A stretch of 64,000 nt of DNA from Mactromeris polynyma (lineage: Eukaryota; Mollusca; Bivalvia; Venerida; Mactridae): contig JASFXZ010000001.1 in assembly GCA_032209605.1 (NCBI GenBank), positions 10,496,256 to 10,560,255 of the forward strand. Reading direction: 5' to 3'. Of this stretch, positions 1-13,800 are shown one piece after another; the stretch's first letter is position 1; every line of letters begins with the position of its first letter. The position numbers and the translations under genes were made by a program. The notes beneath the pieces were generated by a model. The model was not told where the DNA came from and did no database searches. It was given only the letters and a program-made list of their open reading frames with translations.

Positions 1-540
1 TCTATTACAGTTATATATATATATTAGCGTTAGATATTGTATTATCATATATGCATATATTGGTCTCAGCTCGAAGGCTAAATTCACATAAAAAATTAAC
101 GGTAACACAATTATAAATATCTGTATTGATGACTCACGCCATTCATTTAAATTCTGTGAAAATTCTCGCTTTGTTAAATATGTATGTAAAACATGAGATG
201 CAAATAGTCGGATATATTTGATCTGCAGATTTAAGTGTGATTTGTTACCCTCCTATACAACTGTATAAGATTTGGGAAAAGAATCTTTGTTGATAATTTA
301 TGTTCACAATCTTAATCATATGTATAAATATAATCTTCTAATGACTCGCATTGTTGATTAATCTGCAATTTGGTATTAATTGAGTTAACTCATGGACGCA
401 AGTGACGTGAAACTCGGTTCATAGTAATAGCAGCAGCGTATCAAGCGTATATTGATTTCACATACATGTAGTTTCAATGTTGGTATGGATAGTAATGAAT
501 TTACTCGGATTAATATTTAGTATTTGTAATAATTAAACGT
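1..540. other. AT-rich 5' flank, no gene seen
   Basis: AT-rich sequence with short TA runs. It is matched closely by about 22,420-22,960 in copy B. I see no coding, RNA or mobile-element signal in it. Confidence 0.6.
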
Positions 541-1400
541 TTATAATATCAAATTTTATTGAAATATGTTAAAAGTCGCTGCATTTTGCCATTAAATCGC
601 AACATTTTGCGTTGTAATCGCAACATTTTTCTACATTACGCATTTAGGCACTTGCTAAAATTCTCTACATTTTGTTCCCTTAATCGAATATTTTGCTACA
701 TTTAGCCCCATTTTGCGGGCAAAATGTAATATTTCAGTGTTTATCATATTAAATGTTATTGAAATTTGCCAAAAGTCGCAACATTTTGCCCTTTAATCGC
801 AACTTTTTTATACATTACGCATTTTAGGCACTTGCTAAATTGTTGTACATTTTGCTCCCTTAATCGATGTAATCTGCTACATTTAGCCCCATTTAGTGGG
901 CAAAGTGTAGTATTTCAACGTTACAATATTACATTTTATTGTAATGTGCAAAAAATCGCAACATTTATCTACATTTTGCCCTTTAATCGCAACATTTTGT
1001 CATGTAATCGCAACATTTGTCTACATTACGCATTTTAGGCACTTGCAAAAACTCTTGATATTTTGCCCCCTTAATCGACGTATTTTACTACGTTTAGCCC
1101 CATTTAGCGGTGTAGTATTTCAACGTTTACAACATTTTTCTACATTACGCATTTTAGGCACTTGCTTAAAATTCACTCGATTTACATTTGCTCTTTATTA
1201 CGCGTATCTTGCTGAATTTAGCCCCATTTCGCCCGCAAAATGTAATATTCTAACATATATGATATTCAATTGCATAATAAATGACAAAAGTCACTGCATT
1301 TTGACCTTTAATGCAATATTTTGCTCTTTAATTGCAACATTTTGCTACATTGTGCCATATTTTGCTACATTTTTGCTACATTACGCATTTTAGCTACACC
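541..1400. repeat. Degenerate tandem repeat, units of about 120-210 bp
   Basis: Four to five imperfect units, each with an A/T-rich block built on 'aatcgcaacattttgc', then 'acgcattttaggcacttgc', then 'cccttaatcg' and a 'tttagccccattt' box. The 'aggcacttgc' boxes sit near 640, 820, 1,030 and 1,150, so spacing varies through internal deletions. The same array is present in copy B (22,960-23,860). Open frames here have no conserved protein pattern and are a by-product of the repeat. Confidence 0.8.
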
Positions 1401-1825
1401 GTTTCGAATGACTTGCTAGGGAAGATTGAAAGAGGAGTTCCGAATGATTGTACTAATTGGATCGGCCTTTTTCCATACGCACGGTTTACTGAAAGCTATC
1501 CTCACGCTTACCGGTGTAACCATAAAATACCACCAGTTAAGACATCCCTTGCTTGCTGGACTCTGCGTTTGCTTTTAACACTACTATATGAGTGTATTGC
1601 GCTAAGCAATCAATTCATTTGGCTCGTAACTTACTTTAATAAATTAATACATTGTCGTGTTATATCGTATTACGGTTTGTTCATGTAGATGGCGTATCCC
1701 GTCAAGATCTTACTACATAATGTTTCAATAACTATATATTTAAAAGAAAAGTCAAAGTGAAAGAAGAATAACATATGAAAATAACATATGAAATGTGGTA
1801 AATCGTATTCATATAACAAGAGGCA

Positions 1826-2312
1826 CAATGATCAGGCTAGATAAATTATAACAACAACTTTTCGTATATATAAGGTTTTGAGTATATATGCATCTTGGGG
1901 ATAGCCACAGTGAATTACAACAACAACTGTTCGTATATATCAGGTCTTGAGAATGTATGCAGCTTGGGGATAGCCACAGTAAATACCAACAAGAACGTCT
2001 CTGATTTATCAGGTATTGAGCATTTATGCAGCTTTGGGATAGCCACAGTAAATTAAAACAATAAAATATCTGATATATAAGGTATTGAGTATATATGCAG
2101 CTTGGGGATAGCCACAGTAAATTACAACAACAACTTTTCGTATATATAAGGTATTGAGAATGTATGCAGCTTGGGGATAGCCACAGTAAATTACAACAAG
2201 AACGTCTCTGATACATCAGGTATTGGGTATATATGCAGCTTGGGGATAGCCACAGTCAATTATAACAAAAGCTTATCCGATATATAAGGTATTGAGTATA
2301 TATGGGAGAAGC
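1826..2312 (-). repeat. 69-bp tandem repeat, left arm of a large inverted array
   Basis: About seven units with period 69 bp; the 'cttggggatagccacag' box starts at about 1,894, 1,963, 2,032 and 2,101. Units share 'taaattacaacaa' and 'aaggtattgag'. The array faces a reversed array at 2,313-2,900, so the two together form a large imperfect palindrome. Because 69 is a multiple of three, an open frame runs through the array; I do not regard it as a gene. Confidence 0.85.
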
Positions 2313-2900
2313 TTTTGTTCTATTTAACTGTACCTATCCCCAAGGTACATATATACTCAATACATTTAATATATCAGAGAAGTTCTTGTTGTAATATACT
2401 GTTGCTATCCCCAAGCTACATATATACTCAATGCCTGATATATCAGAGACGTTCTTGTTGTTATTTACTGTGGCTATCCACAAGCTACATATATACTCAA
2501 TACCTGATATATCAGAAAAGTTATTGTTGTAATTTACTGTGGCTATCCCCAAGCTACATACGTACTCAATACATGATAAATCAGAGATAGTTTGCTTTAA
2601 TTTACTGTGGCTATCCCCAAACTACATGTATACTCAATACCTCATATATCAGAGACGTGCAAGTTACAATTTAGTGTGGCTTTCTCCAAGCTACATAATA
2701 TTCAATCCCTGATATTATCAGAGAAGTTAGTTTTATAATTTACTGTGGCCATCTCCAATCTGCATTCATACTCATATATCAGAGAAGTTCATGTTACAAT
2801 TTACGGTGGCTATCCCCAAGTTGCATACATTTTCAATACCTTATATATCAGAACAGTTCTTGTTATAATTTACTGTGGCTATCCACACTCTTCGTGTACA
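2313..2900 (+). repeat. 69-bp tandem repeat, right arm of a large inverted array
   Basis: Eight to nine more diverged units in the opposite orientation to 1,826-2,312, with the reverse-complement box 'tgtggctatccccaag' followed by 'ctacatatatactcaatac'. The junction of the two orientations is near 2,312. Divergence rises toward the right end. Confidence 0.85.
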
Positions 2901-3514
2901 TGTAGTCATAAGCTCCCATATTGTACAAGGTTTAATTATAGTGTATTAGAAGTGTCTCCTCAAAATAATCATCTGTACATTTGCGAATCACTGTCCGATA
3001 TGTTTTGTATATCGTTTCCTTTTTACATGCGTATATAATATAACCACGGACCTATAAACCATGGATTCATGATATCGATCAATGACATCGTTACCTCATA
3101 TAATATTGCGTTCGCATAGCATCAATTTAACTGTTGAACTTTACTTCGAGGCGCAATAATTACAATTTAAAAATGCTTAATAATCTGCTATAAAACAAGC
3201 CGGATAATTCATCCGGGCGAAACGATCGAACAGAAAAACTGCGCACGCACCGGATCATTGAGTGCGCGTATAGCATAGTCGTGGAGATGGAAATAAGTCA
3301 TTACCGTACTAATTTTTAACTCGTACTTTTAAGGATTTATATCTGACATGTATATATATACAAGTAAACAAATTACCAACGTAATCTCTTGATGCCAATA
3401 AGTGAGCAAGAGAAATCACTATATGCGGTTATCTACCTGTTTATCAGAGACACGATTCTGTGTTAATATCCGAAGGGGGCGATAATTGGATGTAGCTTGA
3501 TTTGGTAATTACGG

Positions 3515-3703
3515 TACAAACTCGCTTAAAGACCACCTCAATAATAAGACCATCTCAAAATTAAGAATACAATTTGCAAGTCCATTTTCACTGCTTTACT
3601 CTTGATTTGATCAACCTCAATATTAAGACCACCACGATAAGAAGACCAGTTTTCAAGGGTCCCAATGCGCAATGGTGGTCTCATTAGTGAGGTTTTACTA
3701 TAT
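3515..3703. mobile_element. Short inverted-repeat element (MITE-like), copy A
   Basis: The left end, 'cttaaagaccacctcaat', is mirrored by the right end, which reads 'ggtggtctcattagtgagg' before 'ttttactata'. The same family recurs at 24,115-24,297, 14,347-14,524 and 35,174-35,336, with fragments near 8,040-8,135, 13,490-13,560 and 29,640-29,705. No coding capacity. Confidence 0.6.
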
Positions 3704-3709
3704 ATATAA

Positions 3710-4803
3710 TGATAATTAAGTATGAAAAAATCAGCAATTAGCCGCAGGAACTTCTACTTCGTTCTTTCAACTGTCAATTTCTGACGTCTTACATGCCCAT
3801 TTAACCATAACCATTCATTTTGTTATTTTACTTTCACTTTGCATGTAACCAGAAAGTGTCAAAATGTGAAATGAGTTATGTAGGGTCTTATTTATAAATT
3901 ATAGGACAACTGACACTCTAGTGTTTGCCTATTAAGAGTTTTCATCATACTGGTGTTATTTAAAATGTATCTGGCAATTGTACTCTTTCTATTATCAATG
4001 ATTTTTACCAAGGATGCCATATTGACGAACAGGTTGCCCTTCCTATACCTGTCTGATGTCAAAAACGCCCGCTTGGTCCCGTCCGGTCACCTGACGAATA
4101 TCAACCGAGACCGTATCATGGTGCCCAGTGGGTTGCCTTCCAATGATCGGACGGTGGCTTTGGGATTATGGTCTAGAAAATGATCCCAAAAATCACCAGT
4201 GACCTTCAGATATCAAAGGTGCCGAAATGGTCCCTCGTCGATTATTGGCCGATGTCCTTAAGATTTTTAACAGATGGGTCTCCGGAGTCCAACTCATCCG
4301 AAGAAAAAACTCCTCCCTATTTTCATCTGATGTGCCCACCGATGCCCAATTTTCGATAGGTGACCATAGGATGTGGAAAGGTCATCGCCCCCCTGACGAT
4401 TTTTTAAAAAGTCAGCCTCTTACTTAATCGCTAGAGCATCTATTCCCTTATTGGTGGAAATATGACTGGGATATTTAACTCCAGTGTCCATTTTTCTCCC
4501 ATTTTCTACTTTTATATTTAGATCACTCTGTATTATAAATTTTACTCCATTATGAAATTTTTTCCAATATTGAAATAATAATTAATTTTACAAACATGTT
4601 TCGTAACATGTTTAATCAGATTGTTCAACTGCTTGGAATGGGGTCAAGTTCCATGTTTTGATAGCACTATTCTAAAAACTGCAATTTGGTGCAAATAGTT
4701 TTCCAGAGATTTGGAATATGTTTATATTCTTATGTCTTTATGATGAAAGAAATGAGTTCTACTGCAATGGTAAATTTGATTTCAGGTTTCAGATCATTTC
4801 CCA
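3710..4803. other. 5' flank of lipid kinase copy A
   Basis: No complete gene seen. The stretch 4,030-4,430 is less AT-rich and looks like decayed repeat sequence; its B counterpart (about 24,620-25,430) has about 400 extra bases, joined in A at 'gacgaacaggt'. Just before the first coding exon the sequence 'tttgatttcag' could be a splice acceptor, so a non-coding 5' exon may lie upstream. Confidence 0.45.
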
Positions 4804-7800
4804 ATGGCTTCTGCAGAGGATGATAGGGATCTGGTCAAAGTTCAATGTGTTTGTAAGATTAAGCAACAGGAATATACAGTTGTTTTGACATCATCAGATC
4901 TGAGTTGGCAGGTGGTTGGAAGCAAAAAAGGTACATTAATTGTACATTGTATGTCCTACAATTTTTGTCATACATGGGAGGCAAGTCTCTTGAGTTGAAT
5001 TGATAGACATGTTGTCAAATGGATATTGATAATAGTGCCAGTAGTAGTTAAGAATTATTAACTTGGACGCGAAGGACAAGAATGTAATTAAGTAGGATGT
5101 AAAAATACAAATTTGTGCCTCTATAAAGAACAGCAGAAAATTCACAGATTTTATACTGTTTAGTTAAATTCTTGTCTTCGCCAAATCTCAGCAACATCTA
5201 CTATATACTGAGCAGTTATACTTACACTGTCAGGAATGTATTTATACTTATGTTTGTGGTTAGTATGAAGCATTGGTTTAACTTGCTTAGTGCTATACAT
5301 GTGTAGTTGAATAAAATATCCATACTTTGTATGCTACAATTGTTTCTAATATTATACCCAGTACATTTAAAAATACACAGTTTGTACCTGTGATATGTCT
5401 TTTAAATGTCATTTTATTGGGTTTTAAAATTCATGTTGAGATCATATGAAAATTGAATTGTTGATCGAAAGAACATTTAGCAATCATCACTGCGTAAAAT
5501 GAAGTAATATTATGATAATTTCTTTATCCTGCCTCCTTTGTTCATGAAGTTTGAGAAATCTTACATTTGCATTTTTAAATGTACTGAGTATATTTGTAAT
5601 CTTTTGAATACTTTTCAGATTCGAAATCAGTAAGGATATCTGAGATCCTTTCAGTAAAGATTCAAAAGTCTCATGACAAAAATATTCTGTTTGTCAGCTT
5701 TACCCAAGTGCAGAAAAACTTGGTGTTGAAGAGATGTGTTGTAGAATTCTCTGCAGATGATGTGAATTGTCTTGAGCAGTTAAACAGCCAACTAGCAAGG
5801 CTTAGCAGTGATGGTAATTTTTTATCAGTAACTAAGTTTACCTTATGGTTAAGTCATACTGTTATAACATGAACTATTTGAACATTTCACCATGAATTCA
5901 AACAATATTTCTGCAACAAAATTGATGATGTTGCCATATTTTAAATATATGTTCGTAAATTCATTATTTTAGGGCTTTTCAGAGCTTTTTTATGTAAACT
6001 GGTATTTTTATGCTCCAACTCTGAAAGGGGGCATATAGATTTGTCCTTGTCCGTCCGTCACAAAATCTTGTGTCACGCATATCTCCAAAAGAGTATGAGC
6101 CAGTGTCATAAAACTTTATAGGAATGTTCACCAGCCTATGTAGTTGTGCACCTGAAGTTTGTCTGTGCCCAATAAGTGCGGAGGTATGGCCCTTGACTTA
6201 GTTAAAATAATTTTATAGCCTACAGAGTATGCAATCTTGTGTCACACATATCTTCAATACAATATGAGCCAGATTCATAAAACTTTACAGGAATGTTATC
6301 CAGCATGTGAAGTTGTGCACCTGGGGTGTTTGGCTGTACCCAGTAAATGCAAAGTTATGGCCCTTGACTTAGTTAAAATATAGCCTACAGAGTATGCATA
6401 TCTCAAAAGGTATATCAACTACATTCACAAAACTGAACATGAATGTTCACCAGTCTGTGTAGTTGTGCACCTGGAGTTTCATGTATGGCTCTGCCTAGTG
6501 CAAAGTTGTGGCCCTTGACTTATTGAAAATATAGCATACAAAGCATGCAATCTTGTGTGACGCATATCTCAAAAAGCATAGGACTTACAAAACTTTATAG
6601 GAATGCTCACCAGCATGTGTAGTTGTGCACCTGGGTTTCATGTATGATTACGCTCAGTAAGTGCAAAGTTATGGCCCTTGACTTATCACAATAATCAGTA
6701 CAGTCACAAAATAGCAGCAGAATAATAGCATTTGCTTTTGTGACAAAGGCTGGAAGTGGGGGCATCTGTGTCCTATGGACACATTTCTAGTTTATGTTAA
6801 TAATGGCATTCAACTTCATTTTTCTAGTTTCCTGTCTTTAAAGATATTGCAGTCCTTTTCCTGGGTTTCATATCAAAATCAATTTTGATTTCAATTGAGA
6901 TTTTTCCTTGAGAGTGGGGAAAAAGGAGCTTATTTGGCATTGGAAATAGGGCCTATATTCTGCCCCTTGTGACAACTAGCGTAAGTCGGGCTTAAACTTC
7001 GTACCATGGCAGTGTCCTTTGATATCAATTTTGCTGAACTGTCTTGGTTATAATGTACCAGTAGTGTGCAAAATTGCTGCACTTACTACTATAGTGTTCT
7101 ACATGGTGTCCAGCACATTCTGGGTACATCAGAAATTATTCAGTTGGTGTAAAACTTGATAAAAAAGTTGATAAAGGCTATATTAGTATTAATTTGAATC
7201 AAAATATTGTTGTTAATAAAAGAGAGGTGTATGCATTCAAAAAATTTGGAAATCAATGAAATCGGTGGCATTTTTGTTCCATGCCAACTAGTTTATGGCA
7301 TATCCAAAAATCACTGGGCACAGAAAGGTGCTTGTATGCATATTTATTGTAGTACATGTAATAGTAATCTCTTATAAACAGTATTGTTTTCTTACTATTT
7401 TAGATGATCATAAACCGAAGAGTTTATTGGTCATCGTGAATCCTGTCAGTGGTCGAAGTAAAGGGATGTCTATTTATACAAAAAAGGTAGCACCTGTATT
7501 CCAGGAAGCTGGAATCCAGACAAATGTTCTTGGTAAGTGAAATATAAATTATTTGCTGAAATTATTTCCGAATGTTGCACATTTAGCACACCATGATAAT
7601 CTTTATAATTAACTAACATGACCGTCAAAGTTTTGGCTCATAAAATTCTTGCCTGTGTTGGAAGAACAGCATTTTGTAGAATTTTTCAGCATTATTGTTG
7701 CGGACCATCAGTGATACAGCTTATTAACTTCCATTTTAAATTCATCAAACAATTTAGGTAAGCAGCTGTAGAAACATTATGCGATATTTTACTTACCTGA

Positions 7801-10800
7801 TATTTTACTTACCGGATGACTTGTTTGGTTCTGTTTTACCTTCTATCAGAGTCGGGACATGTATGTATTTAAATGATTGATGATGATTAGTCTTTATGGG
7901 TTTCCTATTTATATACAGTGACAGAAAGAGCCCATCAAACTGAGGAGATATTATCTACGTATGATCTAAACTCCATAAATGGGTAAGTAAGCTATAAACA
8001 TACTATATGATCAACATCTGGAGTCAAGGTTGTGGTTGAATAGAGAGCAAAATCATGAAAATGAACTTGAAAATTGTGTTCTTAATTTTGAGATGGTCTT
8101 ATTATTGAGGTAGTCTTTAAGAGAGGTTTTACTATATTGTATTTGGACAATAAATTTCGTGAAAATCTTAGTTTAATTACTTGAATCTATGTGGCTGAAA
8201 CGTAATAGAAATTGATTGTAAATATTTTTTACTTTTGTCAAATATTAGTAAATGTACTTATTAGGAACTGAATTTGATATTTTCCTGCAAATTAAGGTTA
8301 GTACTGGTTGGAGGAGATGGTACTTACCATGAAGGAGTGAATGGTTTGATAAGAAGATTAACAAAGGAACAAGGACTAGATATTGATGATGTGGATTGTG
8401 CTGTACCTGAAATAGATGTACCTATTGGACTAATCCCAACTGGTCAGTGTTTATGTTTCAGATAGCCGGCCTTTATTAATAAGAATCATTGTTTATTCAA
8501 TTTCTCATTCTTTATATTTTCATCAGAAAGGCAGGGTTCTAGAATCATCTACTTGAGTTGCAGTTAGTCCCAAACAAGTCTGTTTTTATAGCTAACCAAC
8601 ATCAGCAATTGTTCAGTTGTAAGTCAAACCTTAGAATCCCACAAACACATACATGTGATTATTAATTTTAGATTGTGGTGCTATCATTGTGTATGTTTAT
8701 TTGTTACTAAGTTGACCAATATTCTCAGACAACTAGCTTCCTATTTTGGACAAGTCAAATTTTACATTTCCATTAGTCTGGGACAAGTGTCTTTAAAACA
8801 TAATCCAGAGTCCTGACAGGCATGGCATGTCTTTACAGTAAATACAAATTGTTAAAACATGTCAGTTAGCACAGTTATCATTTGTATTTATGTTCACAAA
8901 CTGTTCTCTCTGTATTTATGTTCACAAACTGTTCTCTCTGTATTTATGTTCACAAACTGTTCTCTCTGTATTTATAATTACAAACTGTTCTCTCTGTATT
9001 TATGTTCACAAACTGTTCTCTCTGTATTTATGTTCACAAACTATTCTCTCTGTATTTATAATTACAAACTGTTCTCTCTGTATTTATGTTCACAAACTGT
9101 TCTCTCTGTATTAATGTTCACAAACTGTTCTCTCTGTATTTATGTTCACAAACTGTTCTCTCTGTATTTATGTTCACAAACTGTTCTCTCTGTATTAATG
9201 TTCACAAACTGTTCTCTCTGTATTTATGTTCACAAACTGTTCTCTCTGTGTTAATGTTCACAAACTGTTCTCTCTGTATTTATGTTCACAAACTGTTCTC
9301 TCTGTATTTATGTTCACAAACTGTTCTCTCTGTCTATTTGTTATCATTTTGTCTTATCAGGAACTGGTAATGGAATAGCGTTTGCATGTTATGGAAACTA
9401 TGATGTACGAACAGCAGCAATATCTATTGCAATTGGTAAATTGTTTCAACTTATTACTGTGTGTCTGATTTTTGCCCTCATTGTGTTTTGTGCGAGCCAT
9501 GTGATAAGTACCCTTAAACTACTTAACCAGTGGTCGGATTTTAATAAAAGTTCATGAGTTATTGGTACCAAGCCAAGTTGTGCATACTGTGAGCATTTCT
9601 TGTCAGATTATATTTGACATAGTTATGGCCCTTTAGTGAAGAAAATTGGCATTGGACAGGGAGACATCATTGTTACTTCTGGTATTTGGTCTGTCATTAT
9701 TAAGCGTTGTGGACAGATATAAATATTGAATCATGATATAATTATTGCATCATGTTTACTTCAGCTACTCAGAAAATATCTCATATTATTACTCACTGAA
9801 ATTTGATTTTAAGTTACCGACCTTTGCCACTATAGGCTTAAATGGCACACAATAAAATGAAGTCAAAAATACAATAATTTAAAGACCATGACTGCCAGGG
9901 AATGTGGTCTCAGGTGAGCGATATAGGGCCATCATGGCCCTCTTGTTTCATGTTTGTGAGGAATGCCAAGTATGAAAACTGCTGTTGATATTATGCTGTG
10001 TATGTTTATCATTTTATTATTCCAGGTTTCCGAGCAAAATCGAACATTATTTCCTTACATAGTGCAGGTCGTTTGATTTCTTATGGTGTACTACTGTTAG
10101 GATTTGGGATGTGGGGAGATATCATTCATGTTGCTGAGAGTCGTAGAAGTCAAGGTGTATTGAGATACTTAAGTATGTTCCAAACATTTGACTCACAATC
10201 TGTGTAAAACAGAGAGAATACGTAACTACGGGGAACGCCACATACACAAGACTTCATTCTGGTAATTTCTTACATCCATGGTGCGACTTGGTAACAGAAA
10301 TATTGGTTCCAATTTAGTGAACCTATCAGTTTCTTGACTGTGTATGGATTCTGTGATTACAAAAGTTAATACAGTACGTTCCAATTATAATGATAGAAAG
10401 GGGAGTTTACGCCATATTGATCATTATATCCAGATATTATACCCAAGGTTGACTTATTCTGCAAACGAAATCAGTAGCGAGTGTTATGTGCTTGATTAAT
10501 AAATATGCATTACTAATTTTTTTAGATATGGCGACGCTAGTATTATGATATTTGACCGAACTTGTGTTACAAATATTTAATTATTTGAATGTCTGCTTCT
10601 TTCTTACTTGAAAAATGAATCTAACAATTCGTAGTCGTAGACTGAAATGCCATTTTCTCTATCTGTTTACTTTTGCAAACATAGAAACTAAGACTTACTA
10701 TTAGGTCGAACTTGTTGATCAAATTAGCTGTACTACGACTTTCATCTGCGTCTCGCTGTTGATTAAGAATGTATGAATTAGAACATGTTGCCTTGTTGGA

Positions 10801-13800
10801 CCAGGATTTAGTTACGACTGTTGGTATTTTTCATCTTTTATTAACAAGATCTACAATAAATATAATACGCACTCATTAGCGCTTCCACACAATGGTGTCA
10901 ATGATGTTCGAATGTCCAAAAGGTTTCGTAGATATCTTTACAAGCATGAGAAGTATGAGTTTGGGACCCAACGAACAAATGATAGTGTCTGAAATAAGGT
11001 GATGCACAACATCATAGTACCTGTATAAGGAATAAATATAGATCGAACTGGCAGATACTGTGAAATGTGTATGGTAATAAATGGCACATCGCGATAAGTG
11101 GTATCATTATAAGTGGAGTTTACTGTATAAATATTGACTTGAGTTTGAATTGAGTGACATATTCGTATATCATTTCTGTAAGAAGGGCATACAGCCAGGG
11201 CTCCTTTATTCATCAACCTTTGAATACTTTGTATCATCCAAAATAAAGATCAGGTTCTGATCTATCTTCTTAGGCCCGTCAAATTGAAATGGGCTATTCG
11301 AAACTATGTAAATACAGTATTCTAAATAAAATTTCAGACCTGATGAATTCGAATGAACGAGATGCTTTTTCCTCTGGGGTAAAAATGTGAGCTATCAATG
11401 CTTAAGTTACAGTTGAAATATTGCATGCATTGTCACAATTCGTGCAAGACAAAATACTAGGCCACTAAACATCCAGCTGATTAAAGCTACGCCTAGCTAA
11501 TAAGGTGGCATTAAATTGATAATTCATCATGAACATATACATTATATATATCTATGAAAGCATTTTTATAATTTATTTTATAGTTCTTATTTCACTCAGC
11601 CCTGTCGTGTTCAGTGTAGGAAAGTGTTTTCAAAAGTTTAGCAATGTGTGATTGAAATACCTTTAAACACTTCTAGTAGGTCTTGTTGGAATGTTACTAT
11701 GTAGTTAAATTGAGTCGCTAGCAAGTCAAATATCATGTGTACAAATGTTATACTAGGCTCTGGGTCATCTCAACAAATGTTACTGCTTTTCAGCAACTAT
11801 GGGAGAATTTGCATTTATTAGAAGAATGCGTGAAGTCCCTGTTTCTGTAAAATACATCAACAAGACTGGCAAAAGTGGGGATGATGCATTAAGTCTTGAA
11901 GGAGTCGGTCAAGCTGTAGAGGCAAGCACTAGGTATCATTATTGGTGTTGTATGATAGTATGTGGCTTTGTTGACTTTTGAAGATATTTCGCAATTATGC
12001 TGTTCATTCCAATACTGTTAGGCCATCCTTAAAAAGTGTTTGTTTGCGGTAACACGACCCTGGATTTTAAGTAGAAATGTTGTTTTAGTTTAGTTTTGTA
12101 ATGGCTAATAGACTGAAACATTTTTTTCATTGATGAACCTGAGTCGCAGCATTTTTCATGAGTCGGTCGCGTAACTGCCAACAAACAGTTTTTTAGTATG
12201 GCCTTAGGTAATTCTTCATTCACGCATGGGATTTTATAAGTTGAACATACCTTTTGTGAAATGCCGTAAAGATTCAAAGAGGTATGTCACTGTATATGTC
12301 GGGATGAACTGAGGGAATAAAAAGAGGAAAAAATTAGCACCGCTATGGGATTTACAACCTCTTCAGTAAGTGACGTCATTTCAAGAAAACGCAACATGTG
12401 ACGTCACCATTTCCAAGCAGGAAACAATATTTACTCCGTATGATCACTCCGTTAGCATGTAATATTTAGTAGATTTTAAGTAAAATCTTATTGATTAAGA
12501 AGAGGCGGAGCGAGCGTAGCGAACGAGCCCTCTTCTTAACCAATAAGATTTCACTTAATATCTACTAACTGACTTAGAATGTAACCTACATTTTGATTGG
12601 CCGATATGCATGCAAATTTCAAATAAAAGCTATAACGGACAAGAATAGTAAATTTCCAAATATAATAACGCTCACACAGATTCGCAGTAGGCGGAGCTTA
12701 AAAAGCCCTCGAAAAGTCGAAATTCTTAATGAATAAGCGTAGTACTTAACGGGAGCCGTTCTGTCATTTCATTGACTGAAAATGTAGGTTGCATTCTAAA
12801 CTGCCTTAAGGGGCAAATATTGCTTACTGTCAGTGCATGGTGACATCACATGTGGCGTTTTATGGAAACGACGTCACTTAAAGAAGAGGTTGGAAATCGT
12901 TCAGCGGCGCTCAAATAGACTTTGAAATTATTAGTTAGTGTTTGATAAGTAATGTAGTTAAATAACATATTTACAGTGAATATACCTGTATGCTGATGTC
13001 AAAGTTGAATGAAAATTAGCATTGAAAATTAACATATTTAAAATTACATTCATGAAAGAAATTTCAGTGGATGTCAGTTTCATCAACATTTGTAAACAAA
13101 GAAGATGAGAGATAAAAATTAGTAATCATCTTTCCACAGACCATATGGACTTTTAAGGGTTACTTATAAGTGAATACCAAAACACCAAATTAATAATTAC
13201 TAAAAAATTGAATTAAATGTGTCATTATCAGGATATCTTGTTGGTATCAAATTATTGAATTAAATGTATCATTATCAGGATATCTTGTTGGTATCAAATT
13301 ATTGAATTAAATGTATCATTATCAGGATATACATGTATTTAATCAAATTATCTTTTATCGAATATCATGCTTCCTCAAAGATCTCTTAAAAATATTTACT
13401 TGTGTAATTACAGTTAATTTAGCTAATGGTGAACATCTCCAAGATTGCAAAATGTGTTTGCTTTATCTAGTTTACCTCAAAGTTAAGATCAGTTTTCAAG
13501 GGTCGCAAGGGTGGTCTTATTACGTTACGTATTCTCTCTCTTTTATTATCAAGGTTTTACTGTAGTCTAAAATTGACTAAGTTGTTTTAAGAATTCCAAT
13601 TTTGCCAGCCAGTTGGACTATTCAAGAATTGTCCTTTTCTTATTGTGCATAACATAAATACTCACACAGTTGAACATTTGGCTTGACTTTAGTTATTAAA
13701 GTTTTCAAACTTCCCCATACTAGATGAGAATAATTAGATTATGCAGAAAATGTGGTGTGATGAAATGAATCAAAGGATTATAAGAAGATGGTATAAATAT

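Larger units (their letters stand above)
1459..3314. mobile_element. 1.86-kb block present only in copy A
   Basis: Copy B reads straight through this point (about 23,913-23,921). Copy A has 1,856 extra bases bounded by a 9-bp direct repeat, 'gtactaatt', at 1,450-1,458 and 3,306-3,314. It could be an insertion with a 9-bp target duplication, or ancestral sequence lost from B by recombination between the two 9-mers. I see no clear terminal inverted repeats and no transposase. Its centre is two facing arrays of a 69-bp repeat, annotated separately. Confidence 0.6.

Noticed and set aside
1809..2590. Repeat protein frames in the 69-bp arrays
   Set aside because: 69 is a multiple of three, so open frames are expected; the two arms are inverted copies with no coding signal.
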